Source: Halanaeroarchaeum sp051744605
GTDB lineage: Archaea; Halobacteriota; Halobacteria; Halobacteriales; Halobacteriaceae
Direction: 5' to 3'
Assembly (NCBI GenBank): GCA_051744605.1
Contig: JBNJDE010000064.1
Coordinates: 1 to 13,336, forward strand
Length of the DNA: 13,336 bases
Below, in pieces: positions 7,805 through 12,758 of this stretch (within the stretch, counting starts at the first letter, position 1; each line of letters begins with the position of its first letter). The translations under genes and the position numbers were made by a program. A model generated the notes under the pieces. That model was given only the letters and a program-made list of their open reading frames with translations, did no database searches and was not told the origin of the DNA.

Positions 7805-8700
7805 ACCGTGGCGGCCTCCTCCAGGTCCGCGAGGACGGATTCGAGGCCTGCTCGGTATTCCTCGTCGAGGCGGGTCAGGGGCAGGCGGAGTTCGGCGGGA
7901 CCGTAGCCGCGAATGGCCATCGCCTCCTTGACGGGGACGGGGTTCGTCTGGACGAAGAGTTCGCGGAACAGCGGGCCGAGTTCGTGGTGCAGCGATCGGG
8001 CCTCCTCGTAGCGTCCTTCGAGGGCTGCCCACGTCATTCGCGAGACGCGTTCCGGTTCGACGTTGGCGGCGACGCTGATGACGCCGCTTCCACCCGTCGC
8101 GAGGATGGGAAGGGTCATCCCGTCGTCACCGGAGATGACGGAGAACTCCTCGTCGGCGGTGCGCTCGGCGACTTCGCCGATGCGTCCCAGGTCGCCGCTC
8201 GCGGCCTTGTAGCCCACGACGTTCTCGTGGGACGCCAGGTTCACGGCGGTCTCGACGGCGATGTTGCGGCCGGTGCGCGAGGGGACGTTGTAGATGATCT
8301 GGGGCAGGTCCACCTCGTCGGCGATCCGGCGGTAGTGGGCCTCCATGCCGGCGGGTTCGGGCTTGTTGTAGTACGGCGAGATGAGGAGGAGTGCGTCGGC
8401 GCCCGCCTCGGCCGAGCGTCGGGAGAGCGAGACCGCCTCGTGGGTGGAGTTCGAACCGGAGCCGGCGATGACCGGCACCGATTCGCGCGCCTCCACGACC
8501 GTCTCCACCACGTCGATGTGTTCGTCGTGGGTCAACGTGGCGCTCTCGCCGGTCGAACCGACCGGGACGAGGCCGTCGACGCCCGCGCTTTCGAGGCGGC
8601 GGACGTCTGCGGCGAGTTGGTCGTGGTCGATACTACCGTCGTCGTCGAACGGCGTCGTCATCGCGGGGAAGACGCCGGTGGTGAGGTCGTCGGTTGTCAT
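7801..8700 (-). CDS. dapA: 4-Hydroxy-tetrahydrodipicolinate synthase
   Basis: Condenses pyruvate with aspartate 4-semialdehyde, the first lysine-specific reaction. The 299-residue class I aldolase (TIM barrel) has TTPF (15-18), the pyruvate carboxylate-binding GSTGES (48-53), Tyr110/111, Tyr137 in IYNVPSRTG with R142 (semialdehyde binding), and the Schiff-base lysine K165 in GYKAASGD. Other NAL-family activities are possible on sequence alone, but operon position and the STGE/NVPSRTG motifs favour DapA. It is the first gene of the operon and lacks a Shine-Dalgarno. A weak TATA-like CGATTT (minus strand, about 8739-8744) would give a leader of about 15 bases. A feedback lysine site was not assessed. 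Confidence 0.95.
   Translation of the reverse strand: MTTDDLTTGVFPAMTTPFDDDGSIDHDQLAADVRRLESAGVDGLVPVGSTGESATLTHDEHIDVVETVVEARESVPVIAGSGSNSTHEAVSLSRRSAEAGADALLLISPYYNKPEPAGMEAHYRRIADEVDLPQIIYNVPSRTGRNIAVETAVNLASHENVVGYKAASGDLGRIGEVAERTADEEFSVISGDDGMTLPILATGGSGVISVAANVEPERVSRMTWAALEGRYEEARSLHHELGPLFRELFVQTNPVPVKEAMAIRGYGPAELRLPLTRLDEEYRAGLESVLADLEEAATV
7815..7822 (-). promoter_or_regulatory. Shine-Dalgarno of dapB inside dapA
   Basis: GGAGGAGG on the minus strand lies 10 bases before the dapB ATG at 7804, within the Leu-Glu-Glu codons near the end of dapA. It supports 7804 over the longer upstream start. Confidence 0.55.
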
Positions 8701-8993
8701 GTCGCTGGTGTCTGTGATCTGTGGGACTGCGTGGTCGGAAATCGAACGGTCGACGCGGACGCCCGGGACGGAATCGCTACTTCCGCAACGAGCGGTTCAC
8801 TCCCGTTTGCCGCGTTTACCCGAGAAAACGACGTGGCTCCCCGTCCGACGAGAACCGCCTTCGGGAACCACGTTCATACCCACACGCTGTACGTCGGACA
8901 CTATATGCCTTCCGACGGTCGCAAACCATGCCGAACCCGGCGGGGGGTCGCTTTCACCGGGTTTTTTCTCGGTCCGGTCCAGACTGCATCTCG
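8701..8993. promoter_or_regulatory. Divergent dapA / metallophosphoesterase regulatory region
   Basis: This 293-bp region has no convincing gene. It must hold the promoter of the whole lysine operon (minus strand) and that of the metallophosphoesterase (plus strand). TCCGACG or its complement CGTCGGA occurs at 8844-8850, 8892-8898 and 8911-8917, with the shorter GTCGGA at 8734-8739. The 8892/8911 pair forms an inverted repeat around a TATA-like element. These hexamers are G+C-rich and could recur by chance, so the regulatory reading is tentative. Confidence 0.4.
8892..8917. promoter_or_regulatory. Inverted repeat CGTCGGA-N12-TCCGACG around a TATA-like element
   Basis: A perfect 7-bp inverted repeat has a 12-bp centre containing CTATAT (8901-8906). 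If CTATAT is the plus-strand TATA box, transcription would begin near 8928, where an in-frame ATG lies, and a dimeric repressor on the arms would cover it. This is a candidate operator, inferred from symmetry and position. Confidence 0.4.
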
Positions 8994-9635
8994 ATGCTCG
9001 TCCTGGGTGATGCTCATGCGAACGATTCCGCCCGTCGACGAGCGTTGTTCGCGGCCATCCGGGACGCCGAGGAAGCGGTCCTCCTGCAGGCGGGCGACCT
9101 GTTTTACTACGACCTCCCGATCGAGACCTACTTCATCGCCGGCAACAACGAGGACTTCGACGTCATCGACGCGCTCCGGTACGGTCGACTCGAGAGTTCA
9201 GACGTGCACAATGTCACCCTCATCGCGAGCGACGTCGTCGAGATCGAGGGTCTCCGGGTCGCCGGCCTCTCGGGGAACTACGCACCGACACAGTACGAGA
9301 AACCGCGAGAGGCCCTCTACGAGCAGCGGCGGCGACACTTCGTCGAGGATGACGTCGAACGGGCGAAGGAGCTTGAGGACGTGGACGTGTTCGTCGCTCA
9401 CGAGGTCCCCCACGGCACCCCCGTCCACGAGGAGTACGCCGTCGGGTGTACGGCGATCGACGAGATCCTCGAGGCGCTGGACCCCGACCTCTGTCTGGCC
9501 GGCCACCACCACCAGCACACCGAGAGCACGTTCGGATCGACGCGCGTCGTCACGCTCGCTCCGGCGTGGGAGTCGTACTACCTGCTGGATCCGGAGACGC
9601 TCGAAGTCACCCGCCACGAGACGCCCTCTGCGTAA
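8994..9635 (+). CDS. Small calcineurin-like metallophosphoesterase
   Basis: Predicted di-metal phosphoesterase; the substrate is unknown. From ATG at 8994 the product has 213 residues and starts directly with the first motif, GDAH (D6, H8). It then has AGDL (D35), AGNNED (50-54), VAHEVPHG (H136) and AGHHHQH (170-174). These are the five metal-binding blocks of the superfamily in order. The usual GNHE block reads GNNE, so the normally conserved histidine is Asn52. An in-frame ATG at 8928 would add 22 residues and sits 22 bases downstream of a TATA-like CTATAT, so a leaderless longer form is possible. I chose 8994 because the fold begins there and a T-rich element (8961-8966) lies about 28-33 bases upstream of it. 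Confidence 0.85.
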   Translation: MLVLGDAHANDSARRRALFAAIRDAEEAVLLQAGDLFYYDLPIETYFIAGNNEDFDVIDALRYGRLESSDVHNVTLIASDVVEIEGLRVAGLSGNYAPTQYEKPREALYEQRRRHFVEDDVERAKELEDVDVFVAHEVPHGTPVHEEYAVGCTAIDEILEALDPDLCLAGHHHQHTESTFGSTRVVTLAPAWESYYLLDPETLEVTRHETPSA

Positions 9636-9643
9636 CTGCTCTA

Positions 9644-9657
9644 CCTAGGTACTTAGG
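9644..9657 (+). promoter_or_regulatory. Probable promoter of the NYN gene within a near-palindrome
   Basis: CCTAGGTACTTAGG reads almost the same on both strands, with one mismatched pair. Its right half (TACTTAGG) lies 23-30 bases before the ATG at 9680, the distance of a TATA box in a leaderless transcript. It may be both core promoter and operator. It starts 8 bases after the previous stop codon. Confidence 0.4.
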
Positions 9658-9679
9658 CGAGGGCCCGCAAGGCGTGCGT

Positions 9680-10177
9680 ATGGTTTCGATCCATCCGGGC
9701 CAGCGCATCGCCGTTCTGGCGGACGCGCAGAATCTCTATCACTCCGCCCAGAGCCAGTACTCCCAGAACGTCGACTACGCGGCCCTCCTGGAGAAGGCGG
9801 TGCAGGGCCGCGAGCTCACGCGGGCTATCGCCTACGTCATCCGTGCGGACTCGCCGGACGAGGAGACGTTCTTCGAGGCCCTGGAAGATATCGGGTTCGA
9901 GACGAAGATCAAGGAGATCAAGACCTTCGCGGACGGGACGAAGAAGGCCGACTGGGACGTCGGGATGAGCCTGGACGCCGTCACGCTCGCGGACCACGTC
10001 GACACCCTGGTACTGGTGACGGGTGACGGCGACTTCTCGCGACTGTGCTCGCATCTCCGCCACGAGGGCGTCCGGGTCGAGGTCATGGGATTCGGGTCCT
10101 CGACGGCGGACGAACTCGTGGCGTCGGCTGACTCGTTCATCGACCTCGGCGAACGGAAGGAGACGTTCCTCCTGTGA
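9680..10177 (+). CDS. NYN-domain protein (LabA/DUF88 type), putative ribonuclease
   Basis: A 165-residue protein that is essentially one PIN-like NYN domain. The family is thought to cleave RNA, but no substrate is known for this member. The acidic site is complete: D15 and N18 in LADAQNLY, D91/D93 in KKADWDVGMSLD with D99, and D116/D118 in VTGDGDFSRL. The rest alternates predicted strands and helices and ends shortly after the fold. The frame is open far upstream over the metallophosphoesterase gene, but that part is shadow sequence. ATG 9680 follows a TATA-like element at leaderless distance. It lies upstream of PUA, NAC and TrmI genes, suggesting a role in RNA or translation quality control (inference). 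Confidence 0.85.
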   Translation: MVSIHPGQRIAVLADAQNLYHSAQSQYSQNVDYAALLEKAVQGRELTRAIAYVIRADSPDEETFFEALEDIGFETKIKEIKTFADGTKKADWDVGMSLDAVTLADHVDTLVLVTGDGDFSRLCSHLRHEGVRVEVMGFGSSTADELVASADSFIDLGERKETFLL

Positions 10178-10210
10178 CCGGGTACCGTCATTTTCCGGCC
10201 GTCTCTCGAA

Positions 10211-10220
10211 GGCGCTTTAG
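10211..10220 (+). promoter_or_regulatory. Probable leaderless promoter of the PUA gene
   Basis: GGCGCTTTAG places TTTAG at 10216-10220, 25-29 bases before the ATG at 10245, with no Shine-Dalgarno between. It fits the haloarchaeal leaderless pattern. Confidence 0.5.
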
Positions 10221-10244
10221 TGTCGCCGGCTCGACGGTCTACGC

Positions 10245-10721
10245 ATGAACGACGCGGATCTCCCCGCGCTCAGGATCCTCGCCGACTACCAGTTCGGTGC
10301 GGGGGCCGGCGAGGGTCTCTTTCCCGAGGACGAATCCCTCCGAATCCAGCGATCGAGTTCGGGTCGACCACGGCAGGTGTTGGCAGCGAACGGTCGACTG
10401 GTCTCTCTGGGGCTCGACGGTCGATTCACCCTTGGTATCGAAGGGGGGCGACGACTCGTCGAGATCCTCGATTTCCCCGCGTACCGGGTCGAAGTCGGCG
10501 ACGAGAGCGAACCATACGTTCGCGACGGCAAGAACGTCTTCAACAAGTTCGTCGACACGGTCGATGGTGACGTCCGTGGCGGTGACGAGGTGGTCGTCGT
10601 CCACGAGGGCGGGGACGTGCTCGCGGTGGGTCGTGCCGAACTCGACGCGGACGCAATGGTCGATTTCGAGACCGGGATGGCAGTACGGGTCCGCGACGCG
10701 GCCGGGTCGAGCGGTGACTGA
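10245..10721 (+). CDS. PUA-domain RNA-binding protein resembling the C-terminus of archaeosine tRNA-guanine transglycosylase
   Basis: A 158-residue protein with no visible catalytic domain. Residues 78-150 read as a PUA domain (FPAYRVEVGDESEPYVRDGK, VFNKFV, GDEVVVVHEGGDVLAVGRAEL, then the final strand AVRVRD), a fold that binds structured RNA, often tRNA. The N-terminal segment (about 10-70: LADYQFGAGAGEGLFPED, then an NGRLVSLGLDGRFTLG stretch) resembles the C2 region that precedes PUA in archaeal TGT and ArcS. It may be a free-standing tRNA-binding module acting with a separate enzyme. The exact RNA target is unknown. The ATG has a TATA-like element 25-29 bases upstream. Three RNA or translation genes surround it. 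Confidence 0.8.
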   Translation: MNDADLPALRILADYQFGAGAGEGLFPEDESLRIQRSSSGRPRQVLAANGRLVSLGLDGRFTLGIEGGRRLVEILDFPAYRVEVGDESEPYVRDGKNVFNKFVDTVDGDVRGGDEVVVVHEGGDVLAVGRAELDADAMVDFETGMAVRVRDAAGSSGD

Positions 10722-10732
10722 CCGGGTTCGCC

Positions 10733-10743
10733 ACGCTTTTTTC
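10733..10743 (+). promoter_or_regulatory. T-rich element before the NAC gene: probable promoter, possibly also terminator of the PUA gene
   Basis: ACGCTTTTTTC has a T6 tract (10737-10742) 24-29 bases before the ATG at 10766, where a TATA element would be. The same tract, 16 bases after the previous stop, could end upstream transcription, since archaeal polymerase terminates at T runs. Confidence 0.45.
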
Positions 10744-10765
10744 CTCCGGTGTCGACTGTTCGGGT

Positions 10766-11140
10766 ATGTTTGGAGGCGGCGGCATGAACCCACGCAAGAT
10801 GGAACAGATGATGGAACAGATGGGGATCGACGTCGAGGAGATCGACGCGACGGAGGTCATCATCCGACAGGCGGACGGCACTGATATCGTCTTCGACGAC
10901 CCGGACGTCACCCGGATGGACGCTCGCGGCCAGCAGACCTATCAGGTCATCGGCGAGCCGACCGAGCGAGAGGGATCCGAGCCCGAGACGACCGAAGTCG
11001 AGTCCGCTGCCGAAGACGACATCCCGCAGAGCGACATCGATCTGGTCCGGGATCGGACCGGTGTCAGCGAGGACGAGGCCCGTAACGCCCTCGAGGCGAC
11101 GGATGGCGACCTGGCCGCCGCAATCGACCACCTCGAGTGA
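10766..11140 (+). CDS. nac: Archaeal nascent polypeptide-associated complex protein (NAC)
   Basis: Ribosome-associated chaperone that contacts emerging polypeptides; archaea form a homodimer from this single alpha-type subunit. The 124-residue product starts with the glycine-rich FGGGGMNPRKMEQMMEQMGI segment and continues into the NAC beta-barrel (about 22-64: DATEVIIRQADGTDIVF, DPDVTRMDARGQQTYQVIG). An acidic linker (about 65-86) leads to a C-terminal UBA domain (about 87-124: SDIDLVRDRTGVSEDEARNA, ATDGDLAAAIDHLE). The domain order and length are those of archaeal NAC. The linker is strongly acidic, as expected of a halophile. Its stop codon overlaps the start of trmI, so the two are probably co-translated. 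Confidence 0.95.
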   Translation: MFGGGGMNPRKMEQMMEQMGIDVEEIDATEVIIRQADGTDIVFDDPDVTRMDARGQQTYQVIGEPTEREGSEPETTEVESAAEDDIPQSDIDLVRDRTGVSEDEARNALEATDGDLAAAIDHLE

Positions 11141-11856
11141 TCCTTCTCGTCAGAGCGGACCGGGAGTTCCTCTGCGCTCCTGGCGACGAGGTACATACAG
11201 ACCTCGGCGTGGTCGAGGTTCCCACCGACGTCGCTCCGGGCGACGTCGTCGAGTCCCACCTGGGCGAACCGTTCAGCGTGCGGGCCCTCCGCGGTCCAGA
11301 CCTCTTCCAGCATCTGGAGCGCACCGGGGCGCCGATGATGCCGAAGGACATCGGTCTCGTCGTCGGGCACACCGGCGCGGCCGCCGGCGACCGGGTGCTC
11401 GACGCGGGAACCGGGACCGGCGTCCTCGCCGCGTACCTGGGCCGAGCGGGTGCGGAGGTCCTGACCTTCGAGCAAGACCCCGACTTCGCCGCCGTCGCAC
11501 GCGAGAACATGGAACTCGCCGAGGTAGCAGAACGGGTGACCGTTCGGGCGGGAGACGTCACCGATCACCTGGACGAACTCTCCGGATTCGACCTGCTGAC
11601 ACTCGACACCGCCGACGCCGCCACGGTCGTCCAGCAGGCCCCCTCTCTGCTCGTCTCCGGCGGGTTCGTCGCCGTCTACTCGCCCTTCGTGGAGTCCGCC
11701 CGCGAGGTCGAACTCGCCGCTCGTGACGCCGACCTCGAGGGCATCGAGACGGTCGAGACCATCCAGCGCCGGATGGACTTCGACGACCGCGGATCACGTC
11801 CCACGACGAAAGGCGTCGGCCATACCGGCTATCTCACCTTCGCGCGGAAGTTGTAG
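11137..11856 (+). CDS. trmI: tRNA (adenine-N1)-methyltransferase TrmI
   Basis: SAM-dependent methylation of adenines in the T-loop; archaeal TrmI makes m1A at positions 57 and 58. The 239-residue product has an N-terminal beta domain (about 1-65), then MPKDIGLVVGHTG leading into the Rossmann fold with SAM motif I, VLDAGTGTGVLAAYLG (87-102). It also has the acidic motif II FEQDPD (111-116), RAGDVTDHLDE (137-147), LTLDTADA (154-161, D157 at the catalytic motif IV position) and the C-terminal family block RGSRPTTKGVGHTGYLTFARK. The start is GTG at 11137, overlapping the NAC stop by 4 bases (GTGA). The first ATG in frame is far inside the domain. No Shine-Dalgarno is evident, so translation is probably coupled to NAC. 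Confidence 0.93.
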   Translation: MILLVRADREFLCAPGDEVHTDLGVVEVPTDVAPGDVVESHLGEPFSVRALRGPDLFQHLERTGAPMMPKDIGLVVGHTGAAAGDRVLDAGTGTGVLAAYLGRAGAEVLTFEQDPDFAAVARENMELAEVAERVTVRAGDVTDHLDELSGFDLLTLDTADAATVVQQAPSLLVSGGFVAVYSPFVESAREVELAARDADLEGIETVETIQRRMDFDDRGSRPTTKGVGHTGYLTFARKL

Positions 11857-11863
11857 CGAACAG

Positions 11864-11917
11864 GCGGTGGCACGCGCCCCACGAGGGGGCCACCGCACTC
11901 CCGCCACGCCCTCGTGG
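11864..11917. repeat. Two overlapping long inverted repeats (mutually exclusive hairpins)
   Basis: GCGGTGGC (11864-11871) pairs with GCCACCGC (11889-11896) across a 17-base loop. CCACGAGGG (11879-11887) pairs perfectly with CCCTCGTGG (11909-11917) across 21 bases. The second left arm lies in the loop of the first, so in RNA the two could alternate or form a pseudoknot. They start 8 bases after the trmI stop. Confidence 0.65.
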
Positions 11918-12034
11918 CAATGCTCTCAGCATAGCACGGTGTGGCCGTGGCTCGGTATTTGAAGGTTCGTCCAGGGTGGCTGTCTCACTGGGTGGGGTCG
12001 TTTCGGAGCGGTACTGTCGGTGTAGCATCCGCGA

Positions 12035-12254
12035 GGTCGGGTTCGGAGAACCGACCGCAGCGGTTTTCCATCAGAGCAAAGCTCTGATGACGTCCCGCTC
12101 ACGGTTGTTCGCGGGACCCCCCGCGCCGAAGGCGCGGAACGTTTTTGGTCTGCTCACGAAGCGGAGCTTCGTGGCAGTGCCAGACCGCAGAGCGGTCTGG
12201 CTTGCAGTCAGAAGCAACGCTTCTGACGACATCCAGCAGGAGCTTCGCTCCTGC
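12035..12254. repeat. Array of eight hairpins, seven with 3-base loops, at about 25-35 base pitch
   Basis: Units (arms; loop): 12035-12056 (9 bp with one bulged base; GGA), 12069-12089 (9 bp; AAA), 12092-12117 (7 bp; 12-base loop), 12121-12137 (7 bp; GAA), 12155-12173 (8 bp; GGA), 12179-12201 (10 bp; AGA), 12207-12227 (9 bp; AAC), 12236-12254 (8 bp; TTC). All except the first are perfect. Hairpin centres are 33, 25.5, 24.5, 35, 26, 27 and 28 bases apart. Arms are unlike each other, so this is a repeat of shape, not of sequence. The loop is closed by C-G in every triloop unit, usually as GC-NNN-GC. Confidence 0.75.
12121..12146 (+). terminator. Hairpin plus T5 tract, terminator-like
   Basis: A perfect 7-bp G+C hairpin (CCGCGCC, loop GAA, GGCGCGG) is followed after four bases by TTTTT. 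It could terminate plus-strand transcription coming from trmI or from within the hairpin region. Archaea need mainly the T tract, so the hairpin role is uncertain. Confidence 0.4.
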
Positions 12255-12267
12255 GCGACAGATTTTT
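12236..12267 (+). terminator. Last array hairpin plus T5 tract, terminator-like
   Basis: The 8-bp hairpin GCAGGAGC-TTC-GCTCCTGC is followed eight bases later by TTTTT (12263-12267). It would be a natural 3' end for any plus-strand RNA covering the hairpin array. Confidence 0.4.
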
Positions 12268-12273
12268 GGAGAC

Positions 12274-12312
12274 GGGGTTCCCGCAGCGAGCGGACGCGAG
12301 CGAGGAAACCCC
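12274..12312. repeat. Fold-back GGGGTTCC/GGAAACCCC with inner GCGAGCG repeats
   Basis: GGGGTTCC (12274-12281) pairs with GGAAACCCC (12304-12312) with one bulged A. The loop contains the direct repeat GCGAGCG at 12286-12292 and 12296-12302, ten bases apart. It lies between the plus-strand hairpin array and the minus-strand tfs terminator, and differs from the array units in its long loop. Confidence 0.5.
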
Positions 12313-12318
12313 TCGTGT

Positions 12319-12323
12319 AAAAA
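12319..12323 (-). terminator. T5 tract ending tfs
   Basis: AAAAA on the plus strand is TTTTT on the tfs transcript, 8 bases after its stop codon. A T run just after the stop is the usual archaeal termination signal. Confidence 0.5.
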
Positions 12324-12331
12324 GGTGGGCG

Positions 12332-12643
12332 TTAATGATCGTCTTCGCGCCACTTGTGCTCGCACTCGGTACAGACGAAAAAGCGCGTCTCGGATTCGTC
12401 CGCCGCGCGGATCTGTTGCATGTACCAGTAGGCGCGGTCGTTGCCACACTCCGGACAGCGAGCGTCGGTCGTCGGGAGTCCGGAGTCACCCTCCCCCGTC
12501 TCGATGATCTCGCTGACCTCCTGTTCTTCCGAGATGACGTACTCGGCGTCCGGGTCCTTGACCTGTGTGTTCCCACAGCTACTGCACTCCCAGACCCCGT
12601 CCGTGGCCCGCATCATCGAGCCGCATTCGTCGCAGAATTCCAT
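12332..12643 (-). CDS. tfs: Transcription factor S (archaeal TFIIS-like RNA cleavage factor)
   Basis: Stimulates RNA polymerase to cleave the backtracked transcript and resume elongation. The 103-residue protein has two zinc ribbons. The N-terminal one has C4, C7, C20 and C23 (FCDECGSMM, CSSCG). The C-terminal one has C63, C66, C91 and C94 (CPECGNDRA, CTECEHKW), as in TFIIS and RPB9. The catalytic acidic hairpin is present as ADESETRFF (D82, E83), which marks an active cleavage factor. The acidic linker spans about 30-58. The frame remains open far upstream through the antisense of the transporter gene. I chose ATG 12643 because the protein must begin at the first ribbon and a TATA element lies about 24-29 bases upstream. 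Confidence 0.95.
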   Translation of the reverse strand: MEFCDECGSMMRATDGVWECSSCGNTQVKDPDAEYVISEEQEVSEIIETGEGDSGLPTTDARCPECGNDRAYWYMQQIRAADESETRFFVCTECEHKWREDDH

Positions 12644-12666
12644 GTGTCGGTTCACACCGCCGAGCC

Positions 12667-12675
12667 GATAAACGC
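12667..12675 (-). promoter_or_regulatory. Probable leaderless promoter of tfs
   Basis: On the minus strand the sequence reads GCGTTTATC; TTTATC lies 24-29 bases before the ATG at 12643. It is the clearest TATA box in the window and leaves essentially no leader. Confidence 0.6.
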
Positions 12676-12758
12676 CTTGCGTTCTCCCAACACGACGTTC
12701 CAGCGATCGGCCCCTCGTTTCACAACACGCAAAAACGGGGCCGTCCAACGCGACTCCA

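Larger units (their letters stand above)
11857..12331. other. 475-bp gene-free region packed with hairpins
   Basis: No credible protein gene is seen here. The short open frames lack haloarchaeal amino-acid bias and known motifs. Instead the region holds inverted repeats almost end to end: two long overlapping ones (11864-11917), a 5-bp triloop hairpin (11920-11932), eight hairpins (12035-12254), and a longer fold-back (12274-12312). TTTTT occurs on the plus strand at 12142-12146 and 12263-12267. A TATA-like TATTTGA lies at 11956-11962. I do not recognise RNase P RNA, 7S RNA, a tRNA or a CRISPR array. Confidence 0.75.

Noticed and set aside
8701..8993. Lysine riboswitch upstream of dapA
   Set aside because: Lysine riboswitches are bacterial, and I see no matching conserved core in this region. 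Short inverted repeats there fit protein operators better.
12035..12254. CRISPR array
   Set aside because: The units are regularly spaced but share no repeat sequence; only hairpin shape is repeated. No cas gene is near.
11976..12320. 114-codon plus-strand open frame in the hairpin region
   Set aside because: Its composition is Arg/Ser-rich rather than acidic, it has no motif, and it is explained by hairpin-rich non-coding sequence.
11857..12331. RNase P RNA, SRP 7S RNA or tRNA gene
   Set aside because: I could not find the conserved core motifs of any of these, and a run of independent triloop hairpins does not match their folds.
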